NCBI GenBank assembly: GCA_021734705.1
Contig: JAIPIJ010000002.1
Span: 1-42,724 of the forward strand
DNA length: 42,724 nucleotides
From: Candidatus Peribacteraceae bacterium
GTDB lineage: Bacteria; Patescibacteriota; Gracilibacteria; JAHISY01
Reading direction: 5' to 3'
In this document: positions 23,332 to 31,624 of the stretch, piece by piece
Numbering within the stretch: the stretch's first letter is position 1
Layout of the letters: each line of letters starts with the position of its first letter
Notes under the pieces: model-generated
What the model was told of the DNA's origin: nothing
Seen by the model: only the letters and a program-made list of their open reading frames with translations
Database searches by the model: none
Program-made: the position numbers and the translations under genes

Positions 23332-24480
23332 CTAGAAATCAGCAGGAATGATTAATTCTGTCTCAGCTTCTGTTGTCTCGGTGAGAGCTAGTGGTTCAAA
23401 ATCTGTATTAGTAGCACTAGCTTCAAGCTGCTCAATCGGGGATACCTCCAAAATATTTGCGCTAAGGTTGCTCCCGCCAAATTTTTCTAAATTTTGCCAA
23501 ATACTTGAGCCGAAATCTTCTTCGGAGAGCTGATCAAATTTAAAGATAGTCAAGTCGGCATATTTCGAGTTGAGCTTATGCAGATATTCGACCTTCCTGG
23601 CTAATTCTGCGAAAGCCGTCTGCAGGCTTTCCATCACGCGCCGAATCGCCTTGAAATGGATCGTTTGGTAGCTCACGCCGAAGATTGTGTCGCCACTTGT
23701 AAAGACACTTGCTGCCATCTTGTTGTTTTCACCCCACATCCAGTAGTAGGAATCATCGCCGAAAACCGCCGGTCGTAGATTGGTTACACCAACACGGTTA
23801 CGCAGGGCTTTGCGCAGCTCATTATAGTTTGTCTCACTCTTCTTCATTTCGAAGATCTTGAAGAATATTTCTCCGGTTGAATTTAGCGCCGTCGTTTCCA
23901 AAATTGGCTCACCGTTGGGTGCATCTACGAAGTTCAAAAATTGGCTGACCTCTTGCTGTGCCCCGACTGAATAATCGAATTCTGTAACATTTTTGCTGAA
24001 AGTTCTGGTCTCGCTCAAAAATCCGTCATTAACCATTGCACTTTCGGCAACACTCAGCAGAGGGTGCTTGTTCAACAGACACTTCCAAAAGCTAGTTTGC
24101 CCATCCGTAACCGTGAAATCGTACTTTTTACCACTGATCACAGTGTCTGTTTCCAGCCGACCACTCAAAACACCAGCGGTGATTGGATCAATGAATTGCG
24201 TATCGAGCGGCGCACCCTCGGCCAAAACTGTATCAAGGTTTGCAGCTACGGCAGTAATGGTCTCGTTATTTTGAGGTGTGCTAGTTTGCTCACAGCTGCC
24301 GATCTTAGTAGGGATTGAGTAGCTATCGAAACTTGTTGCGCTAGCGGAATTTAAACTGGCGTCAATTTTTTCGACAAAACTGGAATTTTTTGCATTTGTC
24401 AGCGTGCCTCCAATGAGAATCGCTAAGCCGATTGTAAAAGCTGCGATCTTGAGAAAGCGTTCCGGATTTTTGGTTTTCAT
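23332..24480 (-). CDS. Exported or membrane-anchored protein, unknown function
   Basis: 382 residues from the ATG at 24480. A start at 24531 is possible by frame but falls inside the -35 element and would put 17 basic residues before the signal sequence. The N-terminus MKTKNPERFLKIAAFTIGLA then ILIGGTLTNAK is a signal peptide or anchor. The rest is an extracytoplasmic protein with two cysteines (CEQ; WKCLLNK), a segment with DSYYWMWGENNKMAASVF, a probable helical hairpin (KAIRRVMESLQTAFAELARKVEY) and an acidic, Thr-rich tail. I recognise no family. It is probably monocistronic. Confidence 0.68.
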   Translation of the reverse strand: MKTKNPERFLKIAAFTIGLAILIGGTLTNAKNSSFVEKIDASLNSASATSFDSYSIPTKIGSCEQTSTPQNNETITAVAANLDTVLAEGAPLDTQFIDPITAGVLSGRLETDTVISGKKYDFTVTDGQTSFWKCLLNKHPLLSVAESAMVNDGFLSETRTFSKNVTEFDYSVGAQQEVSQFLNFVDAPNGEPILETTALNSTGEIFFKIFEMKKSETNYNELRKALRNRVGVTNLRPAVFGDDSYYWMWGENNKMAASVFTSGDTIFGVSYQTIHFKAIRRVMESLQTAFAELARKVEYLHKLNSKYADLTIFKFDQLSEEDFGSSIWQNLEKFGGSNLSANILEVSPIEQLEASATNTDFEPLALTETTEAETELIIPADF

Positions 24481-24502
24481 GTTTTTGTTTTTAAATCCAG
24501 CT

Positions 24503-24531
24503 ATTCTAGCAGTTTTTGCTATTTCTTTCAA
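24503..24531 (-). promoter_or_regulatory. Promoter of the exported unknown protein
   Basis: On the minus strand: TTGAAA (24531-24526), 17-bp spacer, TAGAAT (24508-24503). Expected start near 24496, about 16 nt before the ATG at 24480. This excludes the upstream in-frame ATG at 24531. Confidence 0.7.
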
Positions 24532-24572
24532 TCACGCTGACTTGCCGAAAAAGGAAATTTTGTTTTAATAAA

Positions 24573-24604
24573 AAACGCCTTTTTGTAACAGAGCGCTTTT
24601 TTAT
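24573..24604 (-). terminator. Probable intrinsic terminator after the antiporter gene
   Basis: On the minus strand AAAAAAGCGC and GGCGTTTTTT can pair with one bulged base, ending in TTTTTTATT. It lies 14 nt past the stop of the NhaD-like gene. The A-run also gives T-richness in the other direction. Confidence 0.45.
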
Positions 24605-24617
24605 TAGGGCTAACTAA

Positions 24618-26003
24618 TTATTCGAGATGTTCGGCAGCTTCAGCGACTGGAATTTGGCCACCCGTCCGCTCAAAACTAGTATTGAAGAAATCGAAGAAAA
24701 TATAAAACAAAACTGATGCGACCACTAGCGAAGTGAGCATAATCGGGGTACCTTTTTTAATCCAAGCTCCTGGTTTGATCGCGAGTGTTTGATCACCAGT
24801 TTGCCTAGCGATTCGCTCAGAGAGGGTAACTACAAAAACATTAGCAGTCGATCCGAGATGAGTGCCGTTACCTCCGAGACCCACGCCGAGAGCCAGCGCC
24901 CACCAGAGGGCGTGCACATCCAAGCCCTGGGCTTCCATGCCGAGGATTATCGGAATCATCGCGGCAGTAAACGGGATATTATCGATGGCAGCAGAGAGGA
25001 AGGCTGAGACCCAGAGCAATACAATTGTTGCAAGCGTCAGGTCATTTTGGACAAATGGCACGATGAATTGGCCGATCCACTGCAAGAATTCAGAATGTTC
25101 GACTCCACCGACGATGACAAAGAGTGAAATAAAGAACATCAGCAGCGTGATCTCAACATCTTCAAAAGTTCGGTCAAGATCAATTTTGCGGCCGAAGAGC
25201 ATTAGCAGGCTCAGGCCGATGGCGCTGACGAACCAGGCTTCCCAGCCGAACCGGGAATGCAGGATGAAGAGTACGATCATTATCGCCATGACAGCCACAG
25301 CAACATACCAAGTTTGCGGATCTTTCACGTGCTCTTTCTTTTCGAAATGCGGCACTAAAGCTTTTTGGGATAGCGATTTACGGAAGATGAATTTGACAGC
25401 TAGCAGAGTAGCTAACCAAACGGCGATTACGATTCCGCCCATATGGGTCAAGAAAGTCATAAAGTCAATTCCGGCCGCTGAACCAATCATCAAGTTGGGC
25501 GGATCACCGACAAGTGTGGCGATACCACCGGTATTTGATAAGACTGCGATCGTGATGAGGTAGGGGATCGGTGAGATTTTTAGGGCTGCGGTGATTAAGA
25601 CAATCAGGGGCCCAAAAATAACTACGGTCGTGACATTATCAAGTAGCAGTGAAATTACCGTTACGGCAGTGCCGAGCATAGCCAATAGCAAGAATTGGCG
25701 GCCCTTTGAAAAGTCCGCTAGGAAATAGGCTATTGCCTGAAAGCCCCCAGTCGGTGCCATTATTGCTACAGTTGTCATCATACAGGCCAGAAGGAAAACA
25801 ACATTCCAATCAATTGCTTCGAGCGCCAATTCTGGTCCGTAAAAGCCGAAAATCTGCCCGCCAATAATCATCGCTACAGCTCCGGCCAGCGCGGCCTTAG
25901 AACGGTGAATGCCATGCAGCTCTTCGGTAAAAATTCCGATAAAGGCAAAACCTAGGATTATAGCTGAGACTAGCATCGGCGTATTAAAAGCGAGTTCCTG
26001 CAT
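24618..26003 (-). CDS. NhaD/ArsB-type Na+/H+ antiporter (ion transporter superfamily)
   Basis: A 461-residue polytopic membrane protein with about 11-12 hydrophobic helices. The family markers are SLLLDNVTTVVIFGPLIVLI (helix break with DN), NTGGIATLVGDPPNLMIGSA and, in the second half, SAAIDNIPFTAAMIPIILGM and GGNGTHLGSTANVF, the inverted-repeat partners of the first pair. Such proteins exchange Na+ for H+ (NhaD) or move oxyanions (ArsB); NhaD-like is favoured by DN and GDPPNLM but not certain. The ATG at 26003 has no clear promoter at leaderless spacing. It is followed by a probable terminator and seems to be a single-gene unit. Confidence 0.85.
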   Translation of the reverse strand: MQELAFNTPMLVSAIILGFAFIGIFTEELHGIHRSKAALAGAVAMIIGGQIFGFYGPELALEAIDWNVVFLLACMMTTVAIMAPTGGFQAIAYFLADFSKGRQFLLLAMLGTAVTVISLLLDNVTTVVIFGPLIVLITAALKISPIPYLITIAVLSNTGGIATLVGDPPNLMIGSAAGIDFMTFLTHMGGIVIAVWLATLLAVKFIFRKSLSQKALVPHFEKKEHVKDPQTWYVAVAVMAIMIVLFILHSRFGWEAWFVSAIGLSLLMLFGRKIDLDRTFEDVEITLLMFFISLFVIVGGVEHSEFLQWIGQFIVPFVQNDLTLATIVLLWVSAFLSAAIDNIPFTAAMIPIILGMEAQGLDVHALWWALALGVGLGGNGTHLGSTANVFVVTLSERIARQTGDQTLAIKPGAWIKKGTPIMLTSLVVASVLFYIFFDFFNTSFERTGGQIPVAEAAEHLE

Positions 26004-26142
26004 TTTGAAGTGGGGTTAGAAAATTTGTCAGCTGAAAAATTTTGGGCGAGAGTTTAGCTCGATCAACTGACAAATCAACACTTCTGCAAAAAATTCCTCG
26101 CCAAAAAAGCAGCTTTGTTCTCTAGAAATATTTCTTGAGTAT

Positions 26143-26505
26143 TTATTTCCCGGCTTTCTTGAGTAAAAAACTAATAAACTCGAAGAGGTGCTGACGCTCC
26201 TTAGAATTTAATTTTTCATAACCAGTTGGGATTTTGTCTGGTATTGGCAGCTGGGTTGTAGCTGGGCGATTTTCGTGATCTCGGATATAAAAATGTAAAT
26301 CATCATCATTCTCGACAGCCTTGCGATTAGCAAAGATGAAATCTATAAATTCGGCAACGTGCATTTTTTGCTCTTCATCTAGGTCGGGATAGCGCGGAGG
26401 AAATTTCACCGTAGGATCAAAATCTTTTTGGGGATGCAGCTCGGGGTCTCGTAGGCGAAAGATGCGGCGGCGCTCGGAATTTTGATAATTTCTGCCAGTG
26501 ATCAT
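26143..26505 (-). CDS. Unknown small charged protein
   Basis: 120 residues, soluble, rich in charged and aromatic residues. It contains two similar stretches: KMHVAEFIDFIFANRKAVE and RQHLFEFISFLLKKAGK, each preceded by a proline-rich run (FPPRYPDLDEEQ; PTGYEKLNSKE), which suggests an internal duplication. I recognise no family. The ATG at 26505 is supported by TAAATT on the minus strand, 7 nt upstream. It is divergent from a small membrane gene and faces away from it. Confidence 0.6.
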   Translation of the reverse strand: MITGRNYQNSERRRIFRLRDPELHPQKDFDPTVKFPPRYPDLDEEQKMHVAEFIDFIFANRKAVENDDDLHFYIRDHENRPATTQLPIPDKIPTGYEKLNSKERQHLFEFISFLLKKAGK

Positions 26506-26512
26506 TGTGATA

Positions 26513-26518
26513 AATTTA
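26513..26518 (-). promoter_or_regulatory. -10 box of the small charged protein gene
   Basis: TAAATT on the minus strand ends 7 nt before the ATG at 26505. Confidence 0.4.
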
Positions 26519-26566
26519 AGGCGGAGGCAATTATTATTTTTTTCAAAATAAAAATCAAATTTCCGC

Positions 26567-26572
26567 TAAAAT
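26567..26572 (+). promoter_or_regulatory. -10 box upstream of the small membrane gene and argG
   Basis: TAAAAT (in CCGCTAAAAT, the same 10-mer as at thyX) ends 7 nt before the GTG at 26580. Confidence 0.5.
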
Positions 26573-26579
26573 TTCGTCT

Positions 26580-26774
26580 GTGCAGATAACTGTTTACATT
26601 ATTTACGGACTATTACTGACGGCTTTTCTGGTTTTCGCAGGATTTGCTGTGCACCATGCTTTCACTTACGCCTACATTTCTCCAAGGGTCAGGGCTGTTT
26701 CTTGGATTTTCATTTTAGTTTCGGTTGTTTTAATTGCGGTTTCGCTGTATTTTCTCACGCAGCTTCAAATTTAA
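26580..26774 (+). CDS. Small two-helix membrane protein
   Basis: 64 residues starting with GTG. There are two hydrophobic helices (about 4-26 and 40-60) separated by a short polar loop, HAFTYAYISPRVRA. I recognise no family; similar small membrane proteins are common in compact genomes. The start is supported by the -10 box 7 nt upstream. It ends 11 nt before the argG ATG, so the two are probably co-transcribed, but no functional link to arginine synthesis is evident. Confidence 0.65.
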   Translation: MQITVYIIYGLLLTAFLVFAGFAVHHAFTYAYISPRVRAVSWIFILVSVVLIAVSLYFLTQLQI

Positions 26775-26785
26775 TTTTTTTAAAA

Positions 26786-27970
26786 ATGCAATCCAAAAAA
26801 ATAGTTTTGGCGTATTCAGGTGGCCTGGATACAACCGTGATCGCCCATTTTTTAATTCAGCGTGGTTTCGAAGTGATTGGCTTCATGGCTGATCTTGGTC
26901 AAAAGGTCGAAGACCTTAGCCTAATCCGCGAGCGGGCCAAAAAAACCGGACTAAAAAAATTCGTCGCACTAAACCTACAAAAAGAATTTCTCTATGATTT
27001 CATCCTGCCGATTCAGTGGGCGGCGGCGAAATATGAAAATTATTACCTGCTCGGGACTTCGGTCGCCCGGCCACTAATCGCTAAAGCGCAAGTCGATCTA
27101 GCTAAGCGGGAAGGTGCGGAGTTTCTCTCCCATGGCGCCACTGGCAAGGGCAACGATCAGGTGCGTTTTGAGCTCACTTACCATGCGCTGGCTCCGAAAC
27201 TGCAGACCTGGATTCCCTGGCGCGAACCGAGTTTTTATAAGATTCTGGGCGGCCGTAATTTGATGCTTGATTACGCGAAGCAATACGGACTGCCGGTCAA
27301 AGCCTCGAAGTCGAAACCGTGGAGTAGTGACGAAAACCTGTTGCATATTTCTTACGAAGCCGGGATCCTCGAAAATCCGAATCATGTGCCGCCGGAAGCA
27401 ATGTTCGAGCTGACTGTCTCGCCGGAGAAAGCGCCGAACAAAACGACCAAGATCGAACTTGAGTTCGTAAAAGGCGTGCCGGTTAAACTGGACGGAAAGA
27501 AGATGGACGCACTCGCTATTTTCAAAAAGCTAAACGAACTGGGCGGGAAAAATGGAATCGGCCGGGTTGATCTGGTCGAAAACCGTTTCATCGGTATGAA
27601 GAGCCGGGGAGTGTATGAGACGCCAGGCGGCACGATTCTCTTCGATGCCTTGCGCGCGGTTGAGTCGCTCACAGTCCCGAAAGACGAGCTGCACGCACGT
27701 GATCGGATTTCCGCCGAATACTCTGAGCTAGTTTATAACGGCTTTTGGTATTCACGCCGCCGCGAGGCGCTTGCCAAAATGGTCGACAAGCTGCGCCAAA
27801 AAGTTACGGGCAAAGTTCGGCTCGGACTTTATAAAGGCAATGTCACAATCCTCGGCCGTGAAGCTGCCAAGACTTTGTACGATGAGAAAATTGTAACTTT
27901 CGAAAAAGACGGCATCTACGAACCAGCTAAGGCGACGAAGTTCATTCGTGCGAATTTCAAGAAGCTTTAG
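26786..27970 (+). CDS. argG: Argininosuccinate synthase
   Basis: A 394-residue enzyme that joins citrulline and aspartate using ATP, the penultimate step of arginine synthesis. The P-loop-like SGGLDT motif is at residues 10-15, followed by GFMADLGQK, LLGTSVARPLIAKAQV, SHGATGKGNDQVRFELTYHALAP, SDENLLHISYEAG and NRFIGMKSRGVYETPGGTILF, all standard. The ATG at 26786 is chosen because it puts KKIVLAYSGGLDT at the N-terminus; the longer frame overlaps the membrane gene. The stop overlaps that of the convergent gpsA-like gene by 4 nt. ArgH is not in the window. Confidence 0.96.
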   Translation: MQSKKIVLAYSGGLDTTVIAHFLIQRGFEVIGFMADLGQKVEDLSLIRERAKKTGLKKFVALNLQKEFLYDFILPIQWAAAKYENYYLLGTSVARPLIAKAQVDLAKREGAEFLSHGATGKGNDQVRFELTYHALAPKLQTWIPWREPSFYKILGGRNLMLDYAKQYGLPVKASKSKPWSSDENLLHISYEAGILENPNHVPPEAMFELTVSPEKAPNKTTKIELEFVKGVPVKLDGKKMDALAIFKKLNELGGKNGIGRVDLVENRFIGMKSRGVYETPGGTILFDALRAVESLTVPKDELHARDRISAEYSELVYNGFWYSRRREALAKMVDKLRQKVTGKVRLGLYKGNVTILGREAAKTLYDEKIVTFEKDGIYEPAKATKFIRANFKKL

Positions 27971-29058
27971 AATTCAGCATCTCGACCGCACTCTATTAAG
28001 TTGGCGGCGGCTTTACGCACGCTAATTTTTCCCTCTAAAATTGCTGCAACGGCCTCAATTAGTGGTGCGTGGACGTTCAGCTTTCGTGCGAAATCGCGGA
28101 GTGGTATAGCTGACGCGATTCCTTCGACTGTTTCGTCGCGCGTGATTTCAGAGACCGCAGTGCCAACTGGAATTTTATTTTTCAAAAGCCCAATAAATTT
28201 TTTGCCGGCATTAAAGTTGCGCGTACCAGCGAAAAGGAAATAATCGCTCGCAACACCGCCATTTCGTGGAACTTCAAATTCAGCTTTGCTGCCAATTGCG
28301 GCTGCGATTCGTTCGTATTCTGCGAGCCCGCGCGTTGCGCTTGCCGCTACGGTCGAATCACTAAATACGCTCGCGATTCCAGCGGCAAACGAATGTACAT
28401 TTTTGGTTGGGCCGGCAACATCCAAAATATTTTTATCAAGAGAGCGGTAAACCCTTAATTTTGAATTTGAGAAAAGTTCGGCAACGCGCCTGACGGATTG
28501 CGGATCGCCTGCGATTTCTGTGATCATTGGCATTCCGCGTGCGAGATCAAAAGCGAGATTTCCGCCCAGCAGCACCACAGCACGTTCGCGGACGCCTAAA
28601 GTTTCTTCATGCACTTTGTGAATCAATTGCAGCGTCGAGTTTTCTATTCCTTTAGAGGCAGACAAAATTTCACAATTAACGAAGGCTTTTTGGCCGATTG
28701 CGTCGCGGGTAGCAGTGAGCCCTGCACGAAGTTGTGAAGATTTCCAAATTTGGAAAAATAATTTCCTAATCTGCCCGCGAAACTTCCGTAAAAAAATATC
28801 AGAATCAACGACGAGTGCGTTTTCTGGAAGTTGAATTATTCTGCGCGCCTCCTCGCGCTCATCTTGGTCTTGGATTTCCCCAATTCTGTCGTCGAAAAGA
28901 TGTTCGACTCGTTCCTGCGCGCTCATTCCATTCTTCGCCCGAGTGACAAGGAGAGTTGTCATGTCTGGATTTGATTCGGCTAATACTTTCGCGAGTGCAA
29001 AATTGAATGTTGTGCCAATACCAACGATATCGGGATTTTCAGGGATTGAATTTTTCAC
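27967..29058 (-). CDS. Glycerol-3-phosphate dehydrogenase-like protein, divergent
   Basis: 363 residues resembling GpsA, the NAD(P)-dependent enzyme that makes sn-glycerol-3-phosphate for phospholipids. Conserved parts are SASKGIENSTLQL (first catalytic-site lysine), VVLLGGNLAFDLARGMPMI, LRVYRSLDKNILDVAGPTKNVHSFAAGI (second lysine in TKNV), TRGLAEYERIAAAIGSK and VEGIASAIPLRDFARKL. Divergent parts are the nucleotide loop, GIGTTFN in place of GxGxxG, and an altered SRN segment (GTRNFNAGKKF). The GTG start gives a direct lead into the Rossmann strand. It shares its upstream region with pgsA, transcribed the other way, which supports a lipid role. Activity of this divergent form is uncertain. Confidence 0.75.
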   Translation of the reverse strand: MKNSIPENPDIVGIGTTFNFALAKVLAESNPDMTTLLVTRAKNGMSAQERVEHLFDDRIGEIQDQDEREEARRIIQLPENALVVDSDIFLRKFRGQIRKLFFQIWKSSQLRAGLTATRDAIGQKAFVNCEILSASKGIENSTLQLIHKVHEETLGVRERAVVLLGGNLAFDLARGMPMITEIAGDPQSVRRVAELFSNSKLRVYRSLDKNILDVAGPTKNVHSFAAGIASVFSDSTVAASATRGLAEYERIAAAIGSKAEFEVPRNGGVASDYFLFAGTRNFNAGKKFIGLLKNKIPVGTAVSEITRDETVEGIASAIPLRDFARKLNVHAPLIEAVAAILEGKISVRKAAANLIECGRDAEF

Positions 29059-29086
29059 GAGGCTGCATTTTTATGCCACTCTGCTC

Positions 29087-29092
29087 TAAAAT
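29087..29092 (+). promoter_or_regulatory. -10 box of the pgsA operon, leaderless spacing
   Basis: TAAAAT ends 7 nt before the GTG at 29100 and fixes the pgsA start. The gpsA-like gene starts 42 nt away on the other strand, so both promoters share this short region. Confidence 0.55.
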
Positions 29093-29099
29093 CAAATGC

Positions 29100-29636
29100 G
29101 TGAGAAAAAAGCTTCCTAATATCATTACGCTCAGTCGGCTTCTCGCGACTATCGCGATTGCAGTTTTATTTTTTGTCGAGATTAAATTTCAGTTTGAAAT
29201 AATTTTGGCACTATTTTGGTTCGCCGCACTGACCGATTTTTTCGATGGCTATCTTGCGCGGAGATGGAAAGTCGAGTCGAAGTTCGGCAAAGTCTTTGAT
29301 TCGCTCTTTGATAAAGTTCTCACGCTCACGCTTTATCTGCTGCTTGCGCCATTCTTGATTTTGCCAGTCTGGATTTTTGTCTTGTTGCTTGTGCGTGAGT
29401 TGATCGTTGACGGGTTGAAGAATTTTTCGCTCTCCCGGCAGCGGCCAGTTGCACCGCTATTTTCTGGGAAACTTAAAATGGTCTTCCAAATTTTGATGTT
29501 AAATTTTGCGCTACTCGTATTGATTTTCCCGAATGAAAAAATATTACTCATGCTAGCTCAAATTTTTGCTGCGCTGGCGATCATCACAGCTTACTTTTCT
29601 GGAGTGATTTATCTTAAAAATTTTTTTAAACAATGA
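29100..29636 (+). CDS. pgsA: CDP-alcohol phosphatidyltransferase, PgsA-like
   Basis: 178 residues from the GTG at 29100; the frame is open further upstream but would overlap the gpsA-like gene and lose the family start. It transfers phosphatidyl from CDP-diacylglycerol to glycerol-3-phosphate at the membrane. The CDP-OH-P motif is complete: DFFDGYLAR, then G, D and D at the canonical spacing (ending FGKVFDSLFD). Several transmembrane helices follow, and RKKLPNIITLSRL at the start is typical of PgsA. Its stop overlaps the pgpA ATG by 4 nt. The product would feed directly to PgpA, next in the operon. Confidence 0.9.
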   Translation: MRKKLPNIITLSRLLATIAIAVLFFVEIKFQFEIILALFWFAALTDFFDGYLARRWKVESKFGKVFDSLFDKVLTLTLYLLLAPFLILPVWIFVLLLVRELIVDGLKNFSLSRQRPVAPLFSGKLKMVFQILMLNFALLVLIFPNEKILLMLAQIFAALAIITAYFSGVIYLKNFFKQ

Positions 29637-30106
29637 AATTTATAGCACGTCTTTGCTTATCGTTTTTTGGCTGCGGCTACGCGCCTATCGCCTCTGGCAC
29701 AGTTGGCTCATTCGCGGCTGCTATCGGGATTTATTTTTTACATCCGTGGCTTTGGCAGCTGCCGGATTTAACAAAAGGAGCAGTTTTATTTTTAGCTGCT
29801 GCAGTTATTTTCTTCGGCGGCTGGTTTTTGATTCCCAGAGCGCTTCAGAGAGACTTCGACCAGAGCTGGATTGTACTTGATGAAGTTGTCGGACAACTAG
29901 TTGCCGCCGCACCACTTTTCTTCCGGACAGAGAATTTTTTGCTAGAACTCACGACGGCCTTCTTGCTGTTCCGTTTTTTCGATATTTCTAAAATCGGTTC
30001 GCGCCGGATCGATAATCTCGGTACGCCACTTTCGGTTTTTGCCGACGATTTAGTCGCTGGTATTTTAGCGGCTGGCGCTTTGATTGTAATTCAGCTTTTG
30101 TGGTGA
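29633..30106 (+). CDS. pgpA: Phosphatidylglycerophosphatase A
   Basis: A 157-residue membrane phosphatase that removes the terminal phosphate of phosphatidylglycerophosphate to give phosphatidylglycerol. Family motifs are CGYAPIASGTVGSFAAAIGIYFL near the N-terminus, SWIVLDEVVGQLVA in the middle and the C-terminal FRFFDISKIGSRRID followed by GTPLSVFADDLVAG, which carries the acidic metal-binding residues. There are about four hydrophobic helices. Start and stop overlap pgsA and the SDR gene (4 and 7 nt), so expression is tightly coupled. Confidence 0.92.
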   Translation: MKFIARLCLSFFGCGYAPIASGTVGSFAAAIGIYFLHPWLWQLPDLTKGAVLFLAAAVIFFGGWFLIPRALQRDFDQSWIVLDEVVGQLVAAAPLFFRTENFLLELTTAFLLFRFFDISKIGSRRIDNLGTPLSVFADDLVAGILAAGALIVIQLLW

Positions 30107-31056
30107 AAAATACCCAGATTTTCGTGCTCGGTGGAAACGGATTCGTGGGCCGTGAATTCATTAAAGCCCTCAAGAAATCTGGTTATCAGAAAATTATTTC
30201 CGCTAGCCGTTCTTTACCAAAAGTTAAAATCACGGGCGTTCAATATGTCGCTGGGGTGGATCTCGATAGGCCAAATTCACTGGACAAAGTTATCCGTAAG
30301 AACTTCGTTGTCGTAAATCTGGCTGGTTTGATATCTTTTCGGCGTAAGGATAGCCAGAAGCTTTTTGCGGTTAATGCGCGTGGATCGTTGGCGCTTTTGC
30401 GAGCTTGTGAGCAGAAAAAAGTTCGGCGCTTAATCCAAATTTCTTCTACGGCAGCGCTCGGTTTTAGTCCGTCAAAAATTCATGAGGCGACTAAATTTGA
30501 TTGGCAAAAATATGAATTTTTGAGTTACTCGCACTCTAAGTTTTTCGCCAATAAGGCGATTGATAATTCCAAACTGCCAACAAATATCCTGTTTCCGCCT
30601 CTAGTGCTTGGGCCGGGAGATCCGACTTCAGCACAACGCATATTTGATTTTGTGCGTGGCAGGAGGCGAGTCGCAGTTCCTCCCGGATCTAATGCTTTCA
30701 TAGATGTCCGTGATTTGGCTAGGGCGATTCGCCTGACTCTCGAAAAAGCCAGAGCGAATGATAATTTTATTGTAATTGGGCAGAATTTTTCCATCCAAAG
30801 TTTATTTGCAGCCGCTGCCAAAATTCTCAGGCAAAAAACGGAAATTAAAACCTTACCTGCCGGAATTTGCTCGCTAACTAGTGGTTGTGCTCGGGTGGCT
30901 GAATACTTTGGCTTGCCGATTCCATCCGAGAACATTTTCCTCGGTTTTCAGAAACGGGCTTTCGATTCACGTAAAATTACTCGCGCGCTCGGATTCCGTC
31001 CCCGCTTTACACTTGAAAAAAGCTTGCGTGATTCATTCGAAACTCTGCCAAAATGA
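30100..31056 (+). CDS. NAD(P)-dependent epimerase/dehydrogenase (extended SDR)
   Basis: 318 residues. The Rossmann motif FVLGGNGFVGREF is at the N-terminus, with VVNLAGLISF, the SSTAALG strand and SYSHSKFFANKAI holding the YxxxK-type active site (Y-S-H-S-K). The closest impression is of atypical SDRs such as hopanoid-associated sugar epimerases and NDUFA9-like proteins. A GTG at 30103 is an equally possible start. It is embedded between pgpA and the CarS-like gene with overlaps at both ends, so a role in lipid or glycolipid metabolism is likely but unproven. No membrane segment is seen. Confidence 0.82.
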   Translation: MVKNTQIFVLGGNGFVGREFIKALKKSGYQKIISASRSLPKVKITGVQYVAGVDLDRPNSLDKVIRKNFVVVNLAGLISFRRKDSQKLFAVNARGSLALLRACEQKKVRRLIQISSTAALGFSPSKIHEATKFDWQKYEFLSYSHSKFFANKAIDNSKLPTNILFPPLVLGPGDPTSAQRIFDFVRGRRRVAVPPGSNAFIDVRDLARAIRLTLEKARANDNFIVIGQNFSIQSLFAAAAKILRQKTEIKTLPAGICSLTSGCARVAEYFGLPIPSENIFLGFQKRAFDSRKITRALGFRPRFTLEKSLRDSFETLPK

Positions 31057-31592
31057 AATTTTGCTTAAATCTCTATCTCGCTCTTCCGGCATTCGTCGCG
31101 AACATGTTGCCAGTTGTGGCCAGCAAAATTGGTTTTTGGCCGAAGCTTGATTTTCCGGTTGATGGAGCTAAGACTATGTTTGGTCGTCGGATTTTTGGAG
31201 CAAATAAGTCTTGGCGCGGTTTGGTCGTGGGAGTATTAGGCGGCGCGCTAGTCGGAGCAATCCAATTTATGCTTTTTAAGTTTGGGATTATCGCAATTAC
31301 CGATTTGCAAAATTTACCTGAATTTATAGCTTTTGGAGCCCTAGCAGGGCTTGGCGCTTTGCTTGGTGATTTGGCTGGCAGTTGGCTGAAAAGGCTATTT
31401 AAAATTGCTCCCGGGCGACCTTTTCTCCCGCTTGACCAGATTGACTATATTGTTGGGTTTTTTATCTTCACAGCTATTTTGATTGATTGGAGTTTAGTAG
31501 CGGTTATTTCGCTGCTTGTATTTGTCGCGGTGGCTAACCCGCTTGTCAATGCTGCTGCCTATTTCCTCGGCATCAAGAAGACTTTCTGGTAA
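31053..31592 (+). CDS. CarS-like CDP-lipid synthase (DUF46 family)
   Basis: A 179-residue membrane protein with about five hydrophobic helices. It matches the CDP-archaeol synthase (CarS) family: FGANKSWRGLVVGVLGGALVG near residue 48, and the distal signature LGDLAGSWLKRLFKIAPGRP followed by PLDQIDYIVG. Archaeal CarS activates digeranylgeranylglyceryl phosphate with CTP and is distantly related to bacterial CdsA. In this operon, after pgsA and pgpA, it would most simply supply CDP-diacylglycerol to PgsA in place of CdsA; this is inference, because no CdsA can be excluded elsewhere. Its ATG overlaps the SDR stop by 4 nt. Confidence 0.85.
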   Translation: MKFCLNLYLALPAFVANMLPVVASKIGFWPKLDFPVDGAKTMFGRRIFGANKSWRGLVVGVLGGALVGAIQFMLFKFGIIAITDLQNLPEFIAFGALAGLGALLGDLAGSWLKRLFKIAPGRPFLPLDQIDYIVGFFIFTAILIDWSLVAVISLLVFVAVANPLVNAAAYFLGIKKTFW

Positions 31593-31612
31593 ACGCAGTT
31601 AGACTTTTCGGA

Positions 31613-31618
31613 TAGAAT
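31613..31618 (+). promoter_or_regulatory. -10 box of dprA, leaderless spacing
   Basis: TAGAAT ends 6 nt before the GTG at 31625. Confidence 0.45.
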
Positions 31619-31624
31619 TTTCCG

